Assembly: GCF_036669915.1 (NCBI RefSeq)
Contig: NC_089318.1
Coordinates: forward strand, 13,349,571-13,413,570
Length of the DNA stretch: 64,000 nucleotides
Direction: 5' to 3'
Source: Pocillopora verrucosa
Lineage: Eukaryota; Cnidaria; Anthozoa; Scleractinia; Pocilloporidae
The notes below the pieces were generated by a model. It saw only the letters and a program-made list of their open reading frames with translations, made no database searches and was not told where the DNA came from. This document shows, in pieces, positions 1 through 12,254 of this stretch. Numbering within the stretch: the first letter of the stretch is position 1; every line of letters starts with the position of its first letter. The position numbers and the translations under genes are program-made.

Positions 1-402
1 TTGGATTTAACTCAATCACTTGTCTGAGACTTAACCTAAAAAAAATGATATGAGATGTAATAAAATAATAAAAAAGAAAACTTACCATTTCCCTGTTCAG
101 CAATGCCCGAGGCAGACAACACTGTCAACGAGGGTGTCGATTTACAGGTAACACGTAAATGAACGGATGAATAAACGAGCAAAATATTATGTTCTCCAAA
201 TTCATAATGGGTGGTATGATTGTCAAGCAAACACAAACATACCTACGGTTGCCATCTGATGATGATATGATAAAGGGTTACGAATCTGCAGTCCTAATTT
301 ATGTCCATTGAGACGAGGGGTCACAAAACTGTTTTTGTAAAGGTTAGTTTTTAAAAAGTGGAAAAATAAGCCCATTATTGCTGTATTGTCAACTTATTCT
401 AG

Positions 403-1692
403 GACCCGCGACTTGCAAGGAAGTTCATGACAAGAAACAGTAAGTAAAACAAGTAAACTTTTATTTCGGACTTCGATAGTGCCAGGGACTAAACAGTGGT
501 ACATCACGGCCATGTAAGATGTCCCAACTATGATTTGAAAGCCCGAGGAACAGAGCTGTATAATGTTGTAATACAACTTTCATCAATTATCATCATTAAT
601 TACTTTGAATTAATAGAATACAAGAAAGTACTTTGGTTACGCTCCTTCTCGACTCTAAACCACTCTCTGTTCTTTGTCAAGTGGGTGATTTTGGATGTGG
701 AGATGGAGGGTGGACACCGGTAATGAAGATTGATGGCAATAAGGTTTGTGTACATCTCTTCTTGTTGTTTGTTTGTTTTTACTACTTTTGTATTTTCCGG
801 GATCAATAGAGCAAGGAGTAATTTTGAGTTGGTACAGAAAATCACCCTTTTGGAGAAAGAGCTAGTCAATTACTTCTGCAAAATAATAAGTCATCGATAA
901 GGAAATCAAACAAACAACAAATAAACAAACAGAAGAACAGAAAGAAAATCCCCAGTGCTAGCTGTTGTATACTGTCAACATACTTGGGATTTGATTGGTA
1001 ACACATGTACAATCCCTTTTTTTGATAAGAGATCTGCAATGATAATGTCAACTAGATCAACTAAACAATGTTATCCTGCTTTTCGATTGCTCAGGCTCGT
1101 CAAAGTAATGGCTGTTATGAAGAAAAAACAAAACAAACAAAACATTAATGAAATATTTCCTGTTCTTTTTAAGAAAACCTTCCATTATAGCAGCTCTTAC
1201 TGGACTGACAGAAACGAATACAACTCTCCTGGAGAGGAGACTGGGTTTGACGAAAATGAAAAGAAATTACCCACCTACTGGAACACTTCGTTTTCTAGGA
1301 TCTGTCTTGGTATGAAGATCGATCAACAGCTCAGGTTCATTGTCGTCAACAAGCAGGCCGACTCTTTGTACTCACTAATCGCTAATGGGAAATACCGCGA
1401 AACGTCACTGGGTCGCAACACTTGGAAGGAGATGGTTGGTGCAAATGCTTCTCTGCAGAAAAACTGCAACAAGGAAGGTTTCAATGTTGTTTGTCAGGCC
1501 ACAGACTCCCCTAAAGCCAGGATTGGTATTGTTAGCAACCAACAGAACGACTGCAACACATGCAACTCAAGGATCGGCTTTGGTACAGGAGGAAAACCTG
1601 ATGATTCAAACACGTGTGGCAATGAAGCAAACTAGAGCCCGGATAATGGTGTGAAACACATCAAAGCGATGGGATACATTCTGGTACAGTAA
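403..1692 (+). CDS. USOMP5-like secreted protein, copy A (3' exons only, early stop)
   Basis: The 3' part of a family member whose upstream exons lie left of the window. Exons read from splice sites and paralogs: 403-439 (linker, Cys-containing, 37 nt), 617-743 (127 nt, contains [18 protein letters not shown]) and 1174-1692 (last exon). The last two form a fibrinogen-related C-terminal domain, with the [30 protein letters not shown] and SRIGFGTGG blocks shared with all copies. An in-frame TAG at 1633-1635 stops the protein 19 codons before the family's normal end. After it the frame stays open to TAA at 1690-1692, still reading [10 protein letters not shown], so the stop is probably recent. 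The family is expected to be secreted; here the signal peptide is outside the window. This could be a young pseudogene or a C-terminally shortened protein. Confidence 0.8.
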
Positions 1693-1934
1693 CGAACATG
1701 TAGCAATAAGTTAAATTAGCGAAATACAGAAGAGCCTAATAAAAGCGGGGATAAGCCCGATGTATAAAAGATATCAGCAGGGGATTTTCGGGAACTTTAA
1801 TCCAGGATCTTATTTGATCTGAGCCATGCAGTCATAGACTTTAAATAATTAATAATGGGGGGTAAGTTGCCAAGAAAATGAGGTGCTGTGTCGGTGGAAA
1901 AGTGTATCAAGATAATTCGGTTTCACCAAACGAA

Positions 1935-2076
1935 TTGATAATGTAAATTGGCCACCGTAATGGTTTCTAAGCTGACGTTTCGAGCGTTGGCCCTTTGTCA
2001 GAACGAATGGACAAAGGGTCAAAGCTCGAAAAGTTAGCTCACAAACCCTTTGCGGTGGTCAATTTACATCATCAAC
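1935..2076. repeat. Foldback repeat with hammerhead-like arms
   Basis: Outer arms 1935-1957 and 2053-2076 are near-perfect inverted copies (about 23 nt). Inside, 1970-2004 read on - contains GCTCGAAACGTC preceded by a CTGACAA and stem-II-like segment. A decayed copy of the same unit follows in the opposite orientation. It resembles the hammerhead-bearing ends of cnidarian Penelope-like elements, but the conserved CTGATGA core is mutated, so no activity is expected. Confidence 0.5.
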
Positions 2077-2189
2077 TCGGTTGATAAAACCAAGTTATCT
2101 TATACAAACAATGAAAGCTTCTTGTCATCTCGTGCTTAATATATCTTTATACAAACTCTGAGAGAATTGAAAGCTTACTGTAACTTCCG

Positions 2190-3510
2190 CCGATGTCTGA
2201 TTCCTATTTTGACTCGGATACAGAGCTATATAGTGGTAAGAGAAGTAGCCAATATAACGAATTCATAGTCAACGATATCGAATCTCTGGACTTGTACCAG
2301 TCGATCGTAAGTGGCTATTATAAGTTCAATTTTAAGATTGGTTGTTTAAACATCAACAGCGTAATTAAAAAAAATCGACTAGGTCAAAGAGTTGATGAAC
2401 AGAAATATGTTTGAAATTTTTTTTTCAGCCGAAGCAAAGCTCGACAGCACTGTTTCATCGCGCTCGAATTCACATCCAGGACTGGGCTGACAATAGGCTG
2501 GTAGACTTCTACAATCGATTATGTCTCTTAAACAGAATCAACGAACCGACAAGAGTAACTAAAACATACAAAAGTCTCATTGATGTGTTGTTAATTAGTC
2601 ACGCGGAGTGTTACGCTACAAGTGGCTCTTTACACCTTGGACTGAGCAATTATGACTTAAACTTCACCATGCGAAGAAATAAGGCCAAAGGCCAAAGCCG
2701 CGCTCGATCGAGCGTAGGAGAATAGAGAATTTTAACTTTTTAAACTCTTAGCTGACTTGAAAAGGGTTCCGTGGTCTTCGGCCTACACTTACGACAAAGT
2801 CAATGCTGTATGGGCTTATTGGCGAACAATTTTTAAAGTTGTTCTTGACCAGCACGTGCCCCTGAAAAAAGAGTGGATTCGTGGCGACAAATGACCGAGG
2901 ATTGGAGAAACTGCATTGACAACAAGGAAGCTTTCGCGGCGGTCGCCGCAGACCTGAGCAAAACTTTTGACGCGATTAACCACCGCCTTAGTGATGTATC
3001 TCTTACCATCCTTGAATTTTCCATTAACAAAGATTTACAAACTCTTTCGTCGTGGTTTGATTCTAACCAATTAACAGTGAACAGTACTACTACTAAAGCA
3101 TTACCCGTCGGACCCTGTGACTATATTTATTCTTAACTTCTTAAATAATGTTCAAATGACCCTAAATTTAAAAAGAATTGTTTCTCTTATTTATTAACTG
3201 AGTTATGGAACAGTTTGCCCTCTCAATTACGTCTTTCAAGGAATGCAAATTACTTCAATTGAAGTAAATTGCAGAGTTGTAGCCTCTTAGAACATGCCTT
3301 ATAGTCTTGTTGTCACGTTTTTAGCTTATAGCTTTTTTCAGTTTATGATTTAGCTTTTTACATTTCATGTATTTATTGCTAGTTTTACAGTGTTTTAAGA
3401 TGGAATTGTATTATATGTTAGCTGTAATTTACCACAGATCTTATTGGTACTCGTTCTTGGCTCCTCGACGAAACCTGTTAAATTAAATAATTGATTGATT
3501 GATCGAACGA
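2190..3510 (+). pseudogene. Non-LTR retrotransposon (LINE) remnant: endonuclease and reverse transcriptase pieces
   Basis: Three broken reading frames line up in the order expected of a LINE ORF2. 2193-2414 ends in GCLNINSV, typical of the start of an apurinic-type endonuclease domain. 2411-2725 contains RINEPTRVTKTYKSLIDVLL and SLHLGLSNYDL, the end of that endonuclease. 2873-3136 contains AAVAADLSKTFDAINHRL, the first conserved block of a reverse transcriptase (Asp of motif A), followed by a fragment resembling the later SWFDSNQLTVN block. Most of the catalytic palm is missing. The element ends near 3481-3510 in a TTGATTGATTGATC tail, a common LINE 3' microsatellite. It is inactive and lies between copies A and B. 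Confidence 0.72.
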
Positions 3511-4253
3511 CACGCTTTAAAACAAATATGGGGAGCCGCAATAGGAAAAGAAATAACAATTCTCCCCCTGTCCGTAATGACTTTACAAAACACATCACCA
3601 AACCGCCACCTGCTGTATTCGTTTACTTGCAAATCAAAAAACAAAAACAAAATAATATAATGTACACTCTATTGATTAAAAATTTACGACATCGATCCAT
3701 CCAAACTTATTCCTGCGTTGTATGATTTCAAACTTCTAGCGTTTGCTAAGACCGTACACGTTAAGCATAAGATCGTTTCGGAAGAGTAACTTTTACACTT
3801 CTGTGCTATAAAGGCACGTTGAGTAAAGTCCTGACTTAAAACAAGAGAGTACGGTCGCGAAAAACGTTTATGTGTTTAAAGCCCTTTTTTGTACCGTGTA
3901 AATTTGGGACTCATAAACTTTTCGTTGATGCAAAAAAAAAAAAAAAAGGAAATGCGCTTCAAGGATGAACATTTAGACACTGTAGATCGACCAAGTGTAG
4001 GCGCATATGAATTATAAATTACAGGCACCAGCAAATGTGACCGCCATCTTTTCCAAAATAAACAAAATTAACAGCTAATTTCAACATCCGAGTTTTTATT
4101 GGTTGGCAAAGAGATTACCTATTAAAGGCGTTAACGTTTAGCATACAGTGCATAATGTATCGTTCAAAAGCATTTGAAAGGCCTGCAATCAGTTCACATC
4201 TTACACTAAGGGAGATATACGGGAATTTTCCTGTTTCGACTGCGTTCAAAATC
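3511..4253. other. Spacer upstream of copy B
   Basis: No gene is recognised here. An A15 run lies at about 3932. The stretch just before 4254 holds an upstream in-frame ATG (4155) for the copy B signal exon. The paralogs all start at the position equivalent to 4254, so I prefer that one. Confidence 0.4.
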
Positions 4254-7200
4254 ATGCGTTCAGTTTGTGTCTGTGTTCCTTTATCGATCTTATGCTTCAC
4301 TTTACCCAGGACTGTAACTGCACAAGGTAAATCTCAGTCTGATTCATATGTTTTACCTAACATAGGCTCTTTAACCCCGATTTTCTTATTTGGAGATAGC
4401 ATTTCGGGTAGTAGTACACATTTTTACTTCGTGAACGAGAACTTGACAAATGGGCCAGCAATTTTTGCAAATCCACAACAAAGTAATCCGAAAAAAGAAA
4501 AAAAAATGGACGTTTCACTGTAAGAACGAAAGGACAAAGAGCAATTTCAGATATCCATGTATTGATGGCTTCTTTTTTTCCTCTGTATGATCGTATTCAT
4601 TTTCCCTTTTCCTTCTCTTGTGGGACAACGGGCGTGTAGTTCAAGTCAAGCATTTCACCCTAATCAATAAGTTTTACGTAACTAACATTATCTATCCGCT
4701 AATGAAGGCAGCAAAATCATTTCTCCACTTATACAAGGCGTCGATCCATAATGTTTACGCCGAATGGAAGGTTAAGGCCAGCTAACCCAAAGTAAATCTT
4801 CTGACTTGTCTAAATCAAAACAGCAGCCAGAGAAAGACTAGTAAACGGTAAAGGAGTGATATACCACTTGACTTGTATCTTCATAAAGTACACGTGATAG
4901 CTGGCTATATAGCTTACTCCAGACGTGCATTGCCTGGTCAGCATGGAGATCGCATATATTCCATCGTTCCGAAATTAGATGATCTCAACCCCATTGAAAA
5001 AATATCTATGAAGGAAAAAAAAAATTTTTAAAAAATTAATTAATCGTCTCTTTTCCCTCTCTCAAATCACCTCTGTTGACAGAAAAATATTGGTTTCAAA
5101 ATAAATTTGTATAAGCAAAAGTGTTATTACGTTGGTTGACAAGCGGCCTAAAAACTGTCTGTAATTAATTTTAATTGTTCACAAAAAGTACCTAGATTGT
5201 TAAAACGTGAGGTATTTGAATTGAACCAATCGATGGAACTTTCATTGATTTGATATCTAAATTCTCTCAAACAATGTGTTCGCAGTGAAAGGGTGAGCGC
5301 AATTTTAGTTCTACAACAAACATACGCTCTCGGTGAGTCTTTAAAGTCCGTTCATGGAAATTTGTACCGTAAATTGTACAGCAGGACCTGAAGGAATTCA
5401 ATGAGAAAAAGCCGTATTAACTCCCCTCTTGTCTCGTTGGAGTGTCTCACTGGAATTCAGTTTTTGTGGAGGAAAGGCCACATTTCCACGCCATTGCAGC
5501 AAACAAAAGAGCAAACTCTTACAACTTTAAAATAAAAAAATTGAATTTACTTACAACTACTTTCCTCGCTTTTTGCTTAATGATCAGAGGTAAATCGTCG
5601 TATATGAATTAATCCTTGATGAGAAATAACAACGCTTTTCTTAAGATCATTGACTATTTTTGAAAGAAACATTGTCGTGACGGTCCAATACGGACCTCCC
5701 GGCTGGCGAATAACATATATTTCTTCTATCTAAAAGCATTCTCTGAAGCAGGCTATTGTCGTACCCTGGAGTTCAGGCCTGAAAAAGCATTTGAAGGTAG
5801 ACGCCTCATAAACCACGTCATTCGCGTCGTTGACGTTACGATGGAGGAATTTTGTGAAAAGATGTGCTTTTTGGAACCCGATTGTGTCAGCATTAACCTT
5901 GATCGTCGGGCTGATGTATATGGGAAGTATAAATGTGAATTGATATAGTATAAATGTTACTCACGAAGGACACGAACACGAGTGGAAGGAAAACCCAAAT
6001 CACTTTTACCACGCAGCTGAGGTACGTGTAATATATTTTAAAGATTTTGCATATATTATGGTGAGCCATAATTGACACACACAAAAAGTGTACTTAAAAG
6101 GCAATAGATTTCGCAATAGTTGCCTGAAACAAATACTGCATTGCTCAAAATTTTATCACCAGTTTGATATTTAGTGTCGTAGAAATGTTAGGCTACAGGT
6201 TGTTCTATTCTAGTTTCTTGAGAACTCATTCTACAGTTGTTCCCGAAAATAGCCAACTACTGTCAAGCTAGAATCTTTATTTTGCGAAGAAATCGCCGTA
6301 GTCTTCACATCCAAGGATAAGCTCGCTCTTGAATTACTAACACTCTCTTCTAACTTGCTGATTGCCGGTGGTCATAATTTTAGCAGTCATGGTTGTAATA
6401 ATAATCATTTTCTTTTCGTGTCAGAGTTCTTGCGTGAAAAATTCTTGCATAAATATCGCCACTTGTCAAAGCGGTTTCACGGTCAGAGGACATCGGTGTG
6501 TTTGTCCAGCTGGATTAAAGGGTTATAATTGTGACGAAGGTAAATGACACTTGCGCTTTTGCTTTTTAGTATGAAAGCACTAATGAACTAAAGTAGACTT
6601 TTTAACCGAATTGGCCATTTGATATGCAGAAAACATGAAGATTAAGCAAGAATATATCTGGGAAATCATTTGTGTTCTGCGGCGTTCATTGAGGATTTCA
6701 ACATCGGAACCATGTCGATGTTTTGGTAAGATGCTCTTGCAAATGATCACGCTACAGAGAACTAGTTATCATACTTTACTTCCGAATTTGACAACTTTCG
6801 CACAAACAGTAGAAATTGCTGTGATCAGAATTGCGTAAAGTTATGGACTAGACCGTTTCGGTTGTTGAAACGAGGTCTTAAGCGACTTTATTCTAAAGTG
6901 AATCTGTTGTAGCCCCTTTTTCCTTTTTATCATTTAATTTATCCATGTATTCATTAATTTGTTTTACAGACATCGACGAATGTACTGAAAGCTTACATAA
7001 CTGCAGCAGTTATGCTTTTTGCAACAATACTGAAGGGTCGTACAACTGCACGTGTAAACCTGGATACACTGGAAATGGGCGAGAATGCAGATTCGATGGT
7101 AACCTTTTACTTTAAAGAAAATTTAATTCTCATTTCTTTTGCAATTAAAAATAAATCGGCAGTCGCCTTATCGTCGATATCTTTCAATTTCCACAGGAAC

Positions 7201-8459
7201 TACGACGTGCAAGGAAGCTCAGGAGAGAAAGATGTAAGTAAATAAAATCAACGTTCGTGAAGCGTTTTTAGGTTGATTGCTGAGGTCAGGAAGGATACTT
7301 AAAGAACATTGAGATATACGAAAGAGATCGATATATAACTGCCATAACCAACTTGGTTAGCTGAGTCAAGATATGAGATGGTCACGTGCTAATTACTCTA
7401 TTTTTAACTTGAGGCGAGTGGGGACTAGAGGCCTATGGGTAATACATGAAGCAAGGCTACATATGATGATCTTTTCTCAAAGGAAGAAGCCCGTAAATTT
7501 TTATGAGATAAAAAAAAACATAAGACGAATTATTTTTATAATAACTCTAGACCTCTTAAAATTTATTTAATTTTAAATAAAAAGAGCAGACTTTAGTGGC
7601 GTGGTTACTCTCCTTATTGATTCAAGACAAGTCCCCGTTTTCTGTCATGTGGGTGATTTTGGATGTGGCGATGGAGGATGGACACCTGTGATGAAGATTG
7701 ATGGCAGCAGGGTTTTTTTTTTATTGCGTTCTTTTTCCAATTCGAGTTCGTCTGATTGATCTTAATAAATGAGATAAAACGTTATAATTATATTATAATT
7801 ACTACTACCATTTGCCACGTTATCATTTTTATATATCATTTAAGTTATTCATTATTATTTATTGAGTTATTCACCTTCGTAAGTGTGAGACATTTGTCAC
7901 TTGAGTGAAAAACACGACTGTACGAGCTTTCGTCCTTCTATAGGGAACCTTTCATCATAGCAGCTCCTACTGGACTGATAGAAACGAATACAACTCTCCT
8001 GGAGGGGAGACTGGGTTTGACGAACAGGAAACCAAGTTGGCCATCTACTGGAACGCATCTTTCTCTAAGATCTGTCTTGGCATGAAAATCAATGAACAGC
8101 TCAGGTTTATTGTCATCAACAAGCGGTCTGACTCTTTGTACTCACTGATCGCCGATGGGCAATACCGCGAAACCTCACTGCGTCGTGATACGTGGAAAAC
8201 GCTTATTGGTGCAGCTGTTTCTTTGCAAAACAAATGTAACAAGGAAGGGTTCAATGCATTTTGCACGTTAGCATCGTCATCAAAAGCCAGGATTGGTATT
8301 GTCAGTAACCAGGAGGACGAGTGCTCAACGTGTGACTCGAGGATCGGATTTGGGACTGGAGGCTACCCAGATGATTCGAACGTGTGCGGTAACGTGGCAA
8401 AACACCATCCAGATAATGGAGTGAAATACATCAAAGCTATGGGATATATATTGGTGTAA
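4254..8459 (+). CDS. USOMP5-like secreted multidomain protein, copy B (one frameshifting insertion)
   Basis: Seven exons match copy D in phase and almost in length: 4254-4326 (signal peptide [15 protein letters not shown]...), 5752-6021 (PAN/apple-like, starts with conserved YCRTLEF), 6425-6539 (EGF, six Cys), 6970-7098 (Ca-binding-type [21 protein letters not shown]), 7197-7233 (linker), 7585-7711 ([18 protein letters not shown]) and 7944-8459 (fibrinogen-related end, stop TAA 8457-8459). The PAN exon is 270 nt where D has 263. The extra 7 nt near 5943 put a TAG in frame at 5946-5948. All other exons are open and total length is a multiple of three only without these 7 nt. So this is a single-lesion pseudogene, a null allele or an assembly error. 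AATAAA at 8458-8463 overlaps the stop codon. Confidence 0.82.
5946..5948 (+). other. In-frame stop in copy B PAN exon
   Basis: The codon order after KCEL is ATA-TAG, where copy D reads N-N-V-T-H. The normal reading resumes at about 5950 (AATGTTACTCAC) in another frame after a 7-nt insertion. Confidence 0.8.
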
Positions 8460-9312
8460 TAAAAAGGATATGACTAAAAAAAAAAAAAAAACCAACAACA
8501 ACAAAAGCAATCATTTACTTAGTCATCAATATCTAGAAGATCATTGGTTTCTTCGTTACTTAAGCCCTGGAAAAGTGCAGCTTGACGATGCAATCCAAGG
8601 CGTGAACGCACATCATTAGTGTATCGCTGTGATTTCAACATGGGATCTCCTTTTGTTGTCATCTCCGCTAGAAAATTGCGCTCAGCCATGCACGTTTAAC
8701 TCGGCAATCACTTGCGGCCGTTCAAAATGAATTTTTGAATTGCATAGGAAAGAAAATGCTGCGAATTGATTTTGACAAAATTGTGAGGTTAATAAGCGTG
8801 ACGTTGTGTGTGGAATGAACCGTTTTCCTCTCTCAATAATTTTATTTATGAATTTCTCATTTTTTATTTATGTTATTCGAGCCTTCTATTGTCGTAGAAG
8901 TTCATCACGTGACTTTAGCAGACACAATCACACATTTTCTACCCATCATTTGACACGTCAAACAATAACTTTTGTTGCGCATGCGCAATACCTAGCGCCG
9001 TATTAACTGCCGAGGTCGATCAAAATGAATTCATATAATATCCCCTAAACTTAAGTATTTGAACTCATTTTTGGACAATTTCTTTTAGAGTTTGTTCGCA
9101 CGTTTTCTGAATAGAAACACTCAGGGCACATGCATTTGAAAACTGATCCCACGGAATGGAAGTAATATTTTTGTTTTGATAATTTAACGCATAAAAAACA
9201 GCAAAGAGGAGCGAAAAGGGATTAAAATTTTTTTTTCTTTGGTTCGCGCGAAAAATGATATACTAACTACATAATACCAATAAGTATAGGTAATCACATG
9301 AGGCCAAGTACT

Positions 9313-9394
9313 ATTAAGGATTAATTGCACGAGAGCTTCGCGACTCGGGCAATTTTGGAAAATTTTGAAAACTCAAGTGCAATTAATCCTTAAT
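9313..9394. repeat. 82-bp foldback with 18-bp perfect arms
   Basis: Arms 9313-9330 (ATTAAGGATTAATTGCAC) and 9377-9394 are exact inverted copies around a 46-nt loop. It abuts the next foldback, suggesting a compound MITE-like element. Confidence 0.7.
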
Positions 9395-9590
9395 AAAGGG
9401 CAAAATTTATACGAAGGAAAATCACGCGCGCAGTCTATTTTTATCTGGGAAGCAACGGATTAGCAATGCAACGGATTAGCCAATCATTAACAGGTAATCA
9501 TGCCCTCTCTTGATTACTAAAAATGCCCTCGATTAAGAAAAATGCCCTCTCTCTCAACCAATCAGCGCTCAGTAATTTTGCCCTTTATTG
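9391..9590. repeat. MITE-like element with inverted ends
   Basis: The left end 9391-9407 (TAATAAAGGGCAAAATT) and right end 9574-9590 are inverted copies with one mismatch. The 200-bp interior has no coding signal. Its superfamily is unknown. Confidence 0.55.
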
Positions 9591-12254
9591 ATAATAATCA
9601 TAATAAACAACTTACGACTGTGGTTAAAGTTCTTCATTTCCTCTGAGAAACAAAGCTTTTTCAAAGCTGTTGAATACGGGAAGTCTCTAACGGCACTAAA
9701 CTAAACATTGTATGTTGGATGATTTGACAAGTTTTACTTAGCATGTTCTTGGCTCATGTTTCAGCGGAAAATTTGTGGTGCTTCAGCTCAGAGAACACAT
9801 CATAACTAAGTTTCTGAATTAATATTACAATGCTCTACGAAAATAAGCAACTTCTCATTTTTATTTTTGGATATAAAATTACATAAACATTGCTTAACCT
9901 CGGTAACGGTCATTTTGCACTTCAAGGTACAATTCATCCTAGTATAGGCCAATCGATTATAATCGATATGAGAATTAGTCTAAGTTTGCCGAATGGTCAC
10001 TGCCGACAGATTAAAGGAGAACTGAAGTCCAAATTCATGTAATTTTTTTCACCGTGTATCGTACATTTATGTATGATGGAACAAATTTCCGTCATTTTTT
10101 TTTCCTCGGACGACAGTTTTCATCCAGAAAACGAAGGGTTTTTAGTGATAATTGGCTCGATATTTGACTGTGGTACGTCGGCTTAGAACACGAATGTCAG
10201 CGGTTCTTTTTGTAGCGTGTGACGTAGGTTATGGGGATGAAGGTAAACACGGCAAGAAATAGGCAAGTTGAATTCAGGACTGCGGCTTGCTCGCGGGAAA
10301 GAATTTGTGGTTTTCCAGGGGTAAAGATTGTGCAAGGTGAAGCAAAAAATGATTCAAGCGCCTCTAATATTAGAAAATTGGTCTTCTATCCAGGGATTGT
10401 GTAAGAGTAAAATATTTTTGCTTTCGTAACCCTGTGTCTTTGAAACGTAGTTACGTGTCCAGATCATGAGCGGCGCATCTTTTATACTTGGATTGACCTC
10501 GATGTTTTCGGAATAGGGTCTCGACTTTAATTTTTCTTACATACTGGTAATTTAAGATATTTCATCTTCCATTCTGTTTCCCATATTTTGTTATTTACCT
10601 TTTTTAACATTAGTTTGCAACGCGTTTGTAGTCTGGATTTTGCAATGGCATGTACGATAACGCACGCTGTTAGCAATGTCGCAAGAAGTCCAAAAGGAAA
10701 TAAAATTTTGAAATTCGTGTTGAACTTTGGTTTATAAGTTCTTTATAATGGGTTAAATTCTTGGCTTACGCAAGAAATAATGTACAAATACGGAAGCCCG
10801 AGTTGTTTGAGTTTATTCTTCTATCTGTTCTTGGCGGTTGAGTAGCTCTCGTTGCTATATTTACTTCGATTACTTTCGAGCTAAAAAATGGTATACTGCG
10901 CGGCGTTCGATTGTAACAACGACTCGAGGTACACAACTGGTATATCCTACCATTGCTTTCCGAGGGATGAAGCTCTACGATCACAGTGGCTGGCAAAGAT
11001 CTCACGAGCGGATCTGGTCGTTTCGAAAAACTTCAGGTTGTGCTCAGAACATTTTACACCTGACTGCTACTCGTGAACGAGACTTGAAAGCAGAAATTCT
11101 TGGTTTGAAACCCAGATCTACGCTAAAACCAGGTGCAATACCCACGGTTTTTTCGCATCGGAGACCATAAAAGAGACCTCGACTTTCATCGGAGAAACGT
11201 TCAGAAGAGAAAGTCAGAAAAGAAGTAAGTGAATCATGAATTACTCTCTTGCAACTGGGTTGGGTTGCTTCAAAGCTTGGGTTGTTGCAAACTCTTGAAG
11301 CTGCTCATCATTTATGCATGATTAATAAAAAATAATGAAAGGTGAATGCAGTTTGGGGGCAATAGCAATTTATATCTTAAGGGATATCACCCGAATAGGT
11401 TCCATTGAGAAAGATTAAATTTTCGCAGAAAAGTATTTCTTCTGTGGATATTATTCTTTAAATAATGAATTCTTTTAACCTTCTTTACTTCTATGTGAAT
11501 AAAAACTTAATACAACTGGAAATTCTAAGTTAAAACCAGTGCAGGCTTTCAACCAAAGGAGGGCAGGGTCAGGTGTTATATTTTCCAAGAAAACCCCATT
11601 GAATCATTGCTATAACCATATAGTAGCATAGTTTATCTCCCATACCTACATTTTTCATTCTCTCAAAGGGGTCACTAACCCATACCATAACAGAGTTAAT
11701 ATTTTTTTGTTATAGTATATAGCCTCTGTAACTGCACAACCTAGTTGTGGAATCGAAGAACATGCAGCTTCAGCTTTAGAACAGCCTGCACCTGTTGATG
11801 TTGTGAATTGTGGAGCAAGTACATCAACCTTAGACAGCCCATCATATCCATTCCCACATGATTTAGGGCCTAAAAGCACGTTGGTTGAGTCACAAGCAGT
11901 GCAGGTGAATTTGCCAAAGAAGGGTGTGGATTTTGGAATCCAAGTCAATCTTCGTGGTCTCCATTTAATGATGAAATCTACTGACACCCAAGTCGAGGTT
12001 GATGTTTCAGAAAGCAGCACCCAGACTGAAGAGGTATTCCTTCCTGAAATTGAAGATAACAAGGAAGAAGCAACTGAAGCTGCTGCTTCCCCAGAATTCT
12101 CTCCAAGAAAAGATGGCATCTACCTTCCCACAAAAGAGGAAGATTCAGATGATTCGAACATGTCAGGATCAGACAATGAACACCAAAGGGAAATAAAATA
12201 CGAAAAGCCACGGGATGATACCAAATACATTGTATTTAAAGAAGAGCTATTTAA

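Larger units (their letters stand above)
8460..10010. other. Intergenic spacer with foldback elements
   Basis: No gene was recognised. It contains an A18 run soon after the copy B stop (about 8476-8493), repeated ATGCCCTC motifs (about 9509-9570) and two small inverted-repeat units listed separately. Confidence 0.4.

Noticed and set aside
93..242. Minus-strand exon-like segment (VCLCLLDNHTTHYEFGEHN and following) with acceptor-like and donor-like sites
   Set aside because: It vaguely resembles an immunoglobulin-fold edge, but it lies at the window edge on the opposite strand to copy A and has no supporting neighbour exon.
4155..4253. Upstream ATG extending the copy B signal peptide by 33 residues
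   Set aside because: All paralogous first exons start at the position equal to 4254, giving a 73-nt exon. The extension is not hydrophobic and not conserved.
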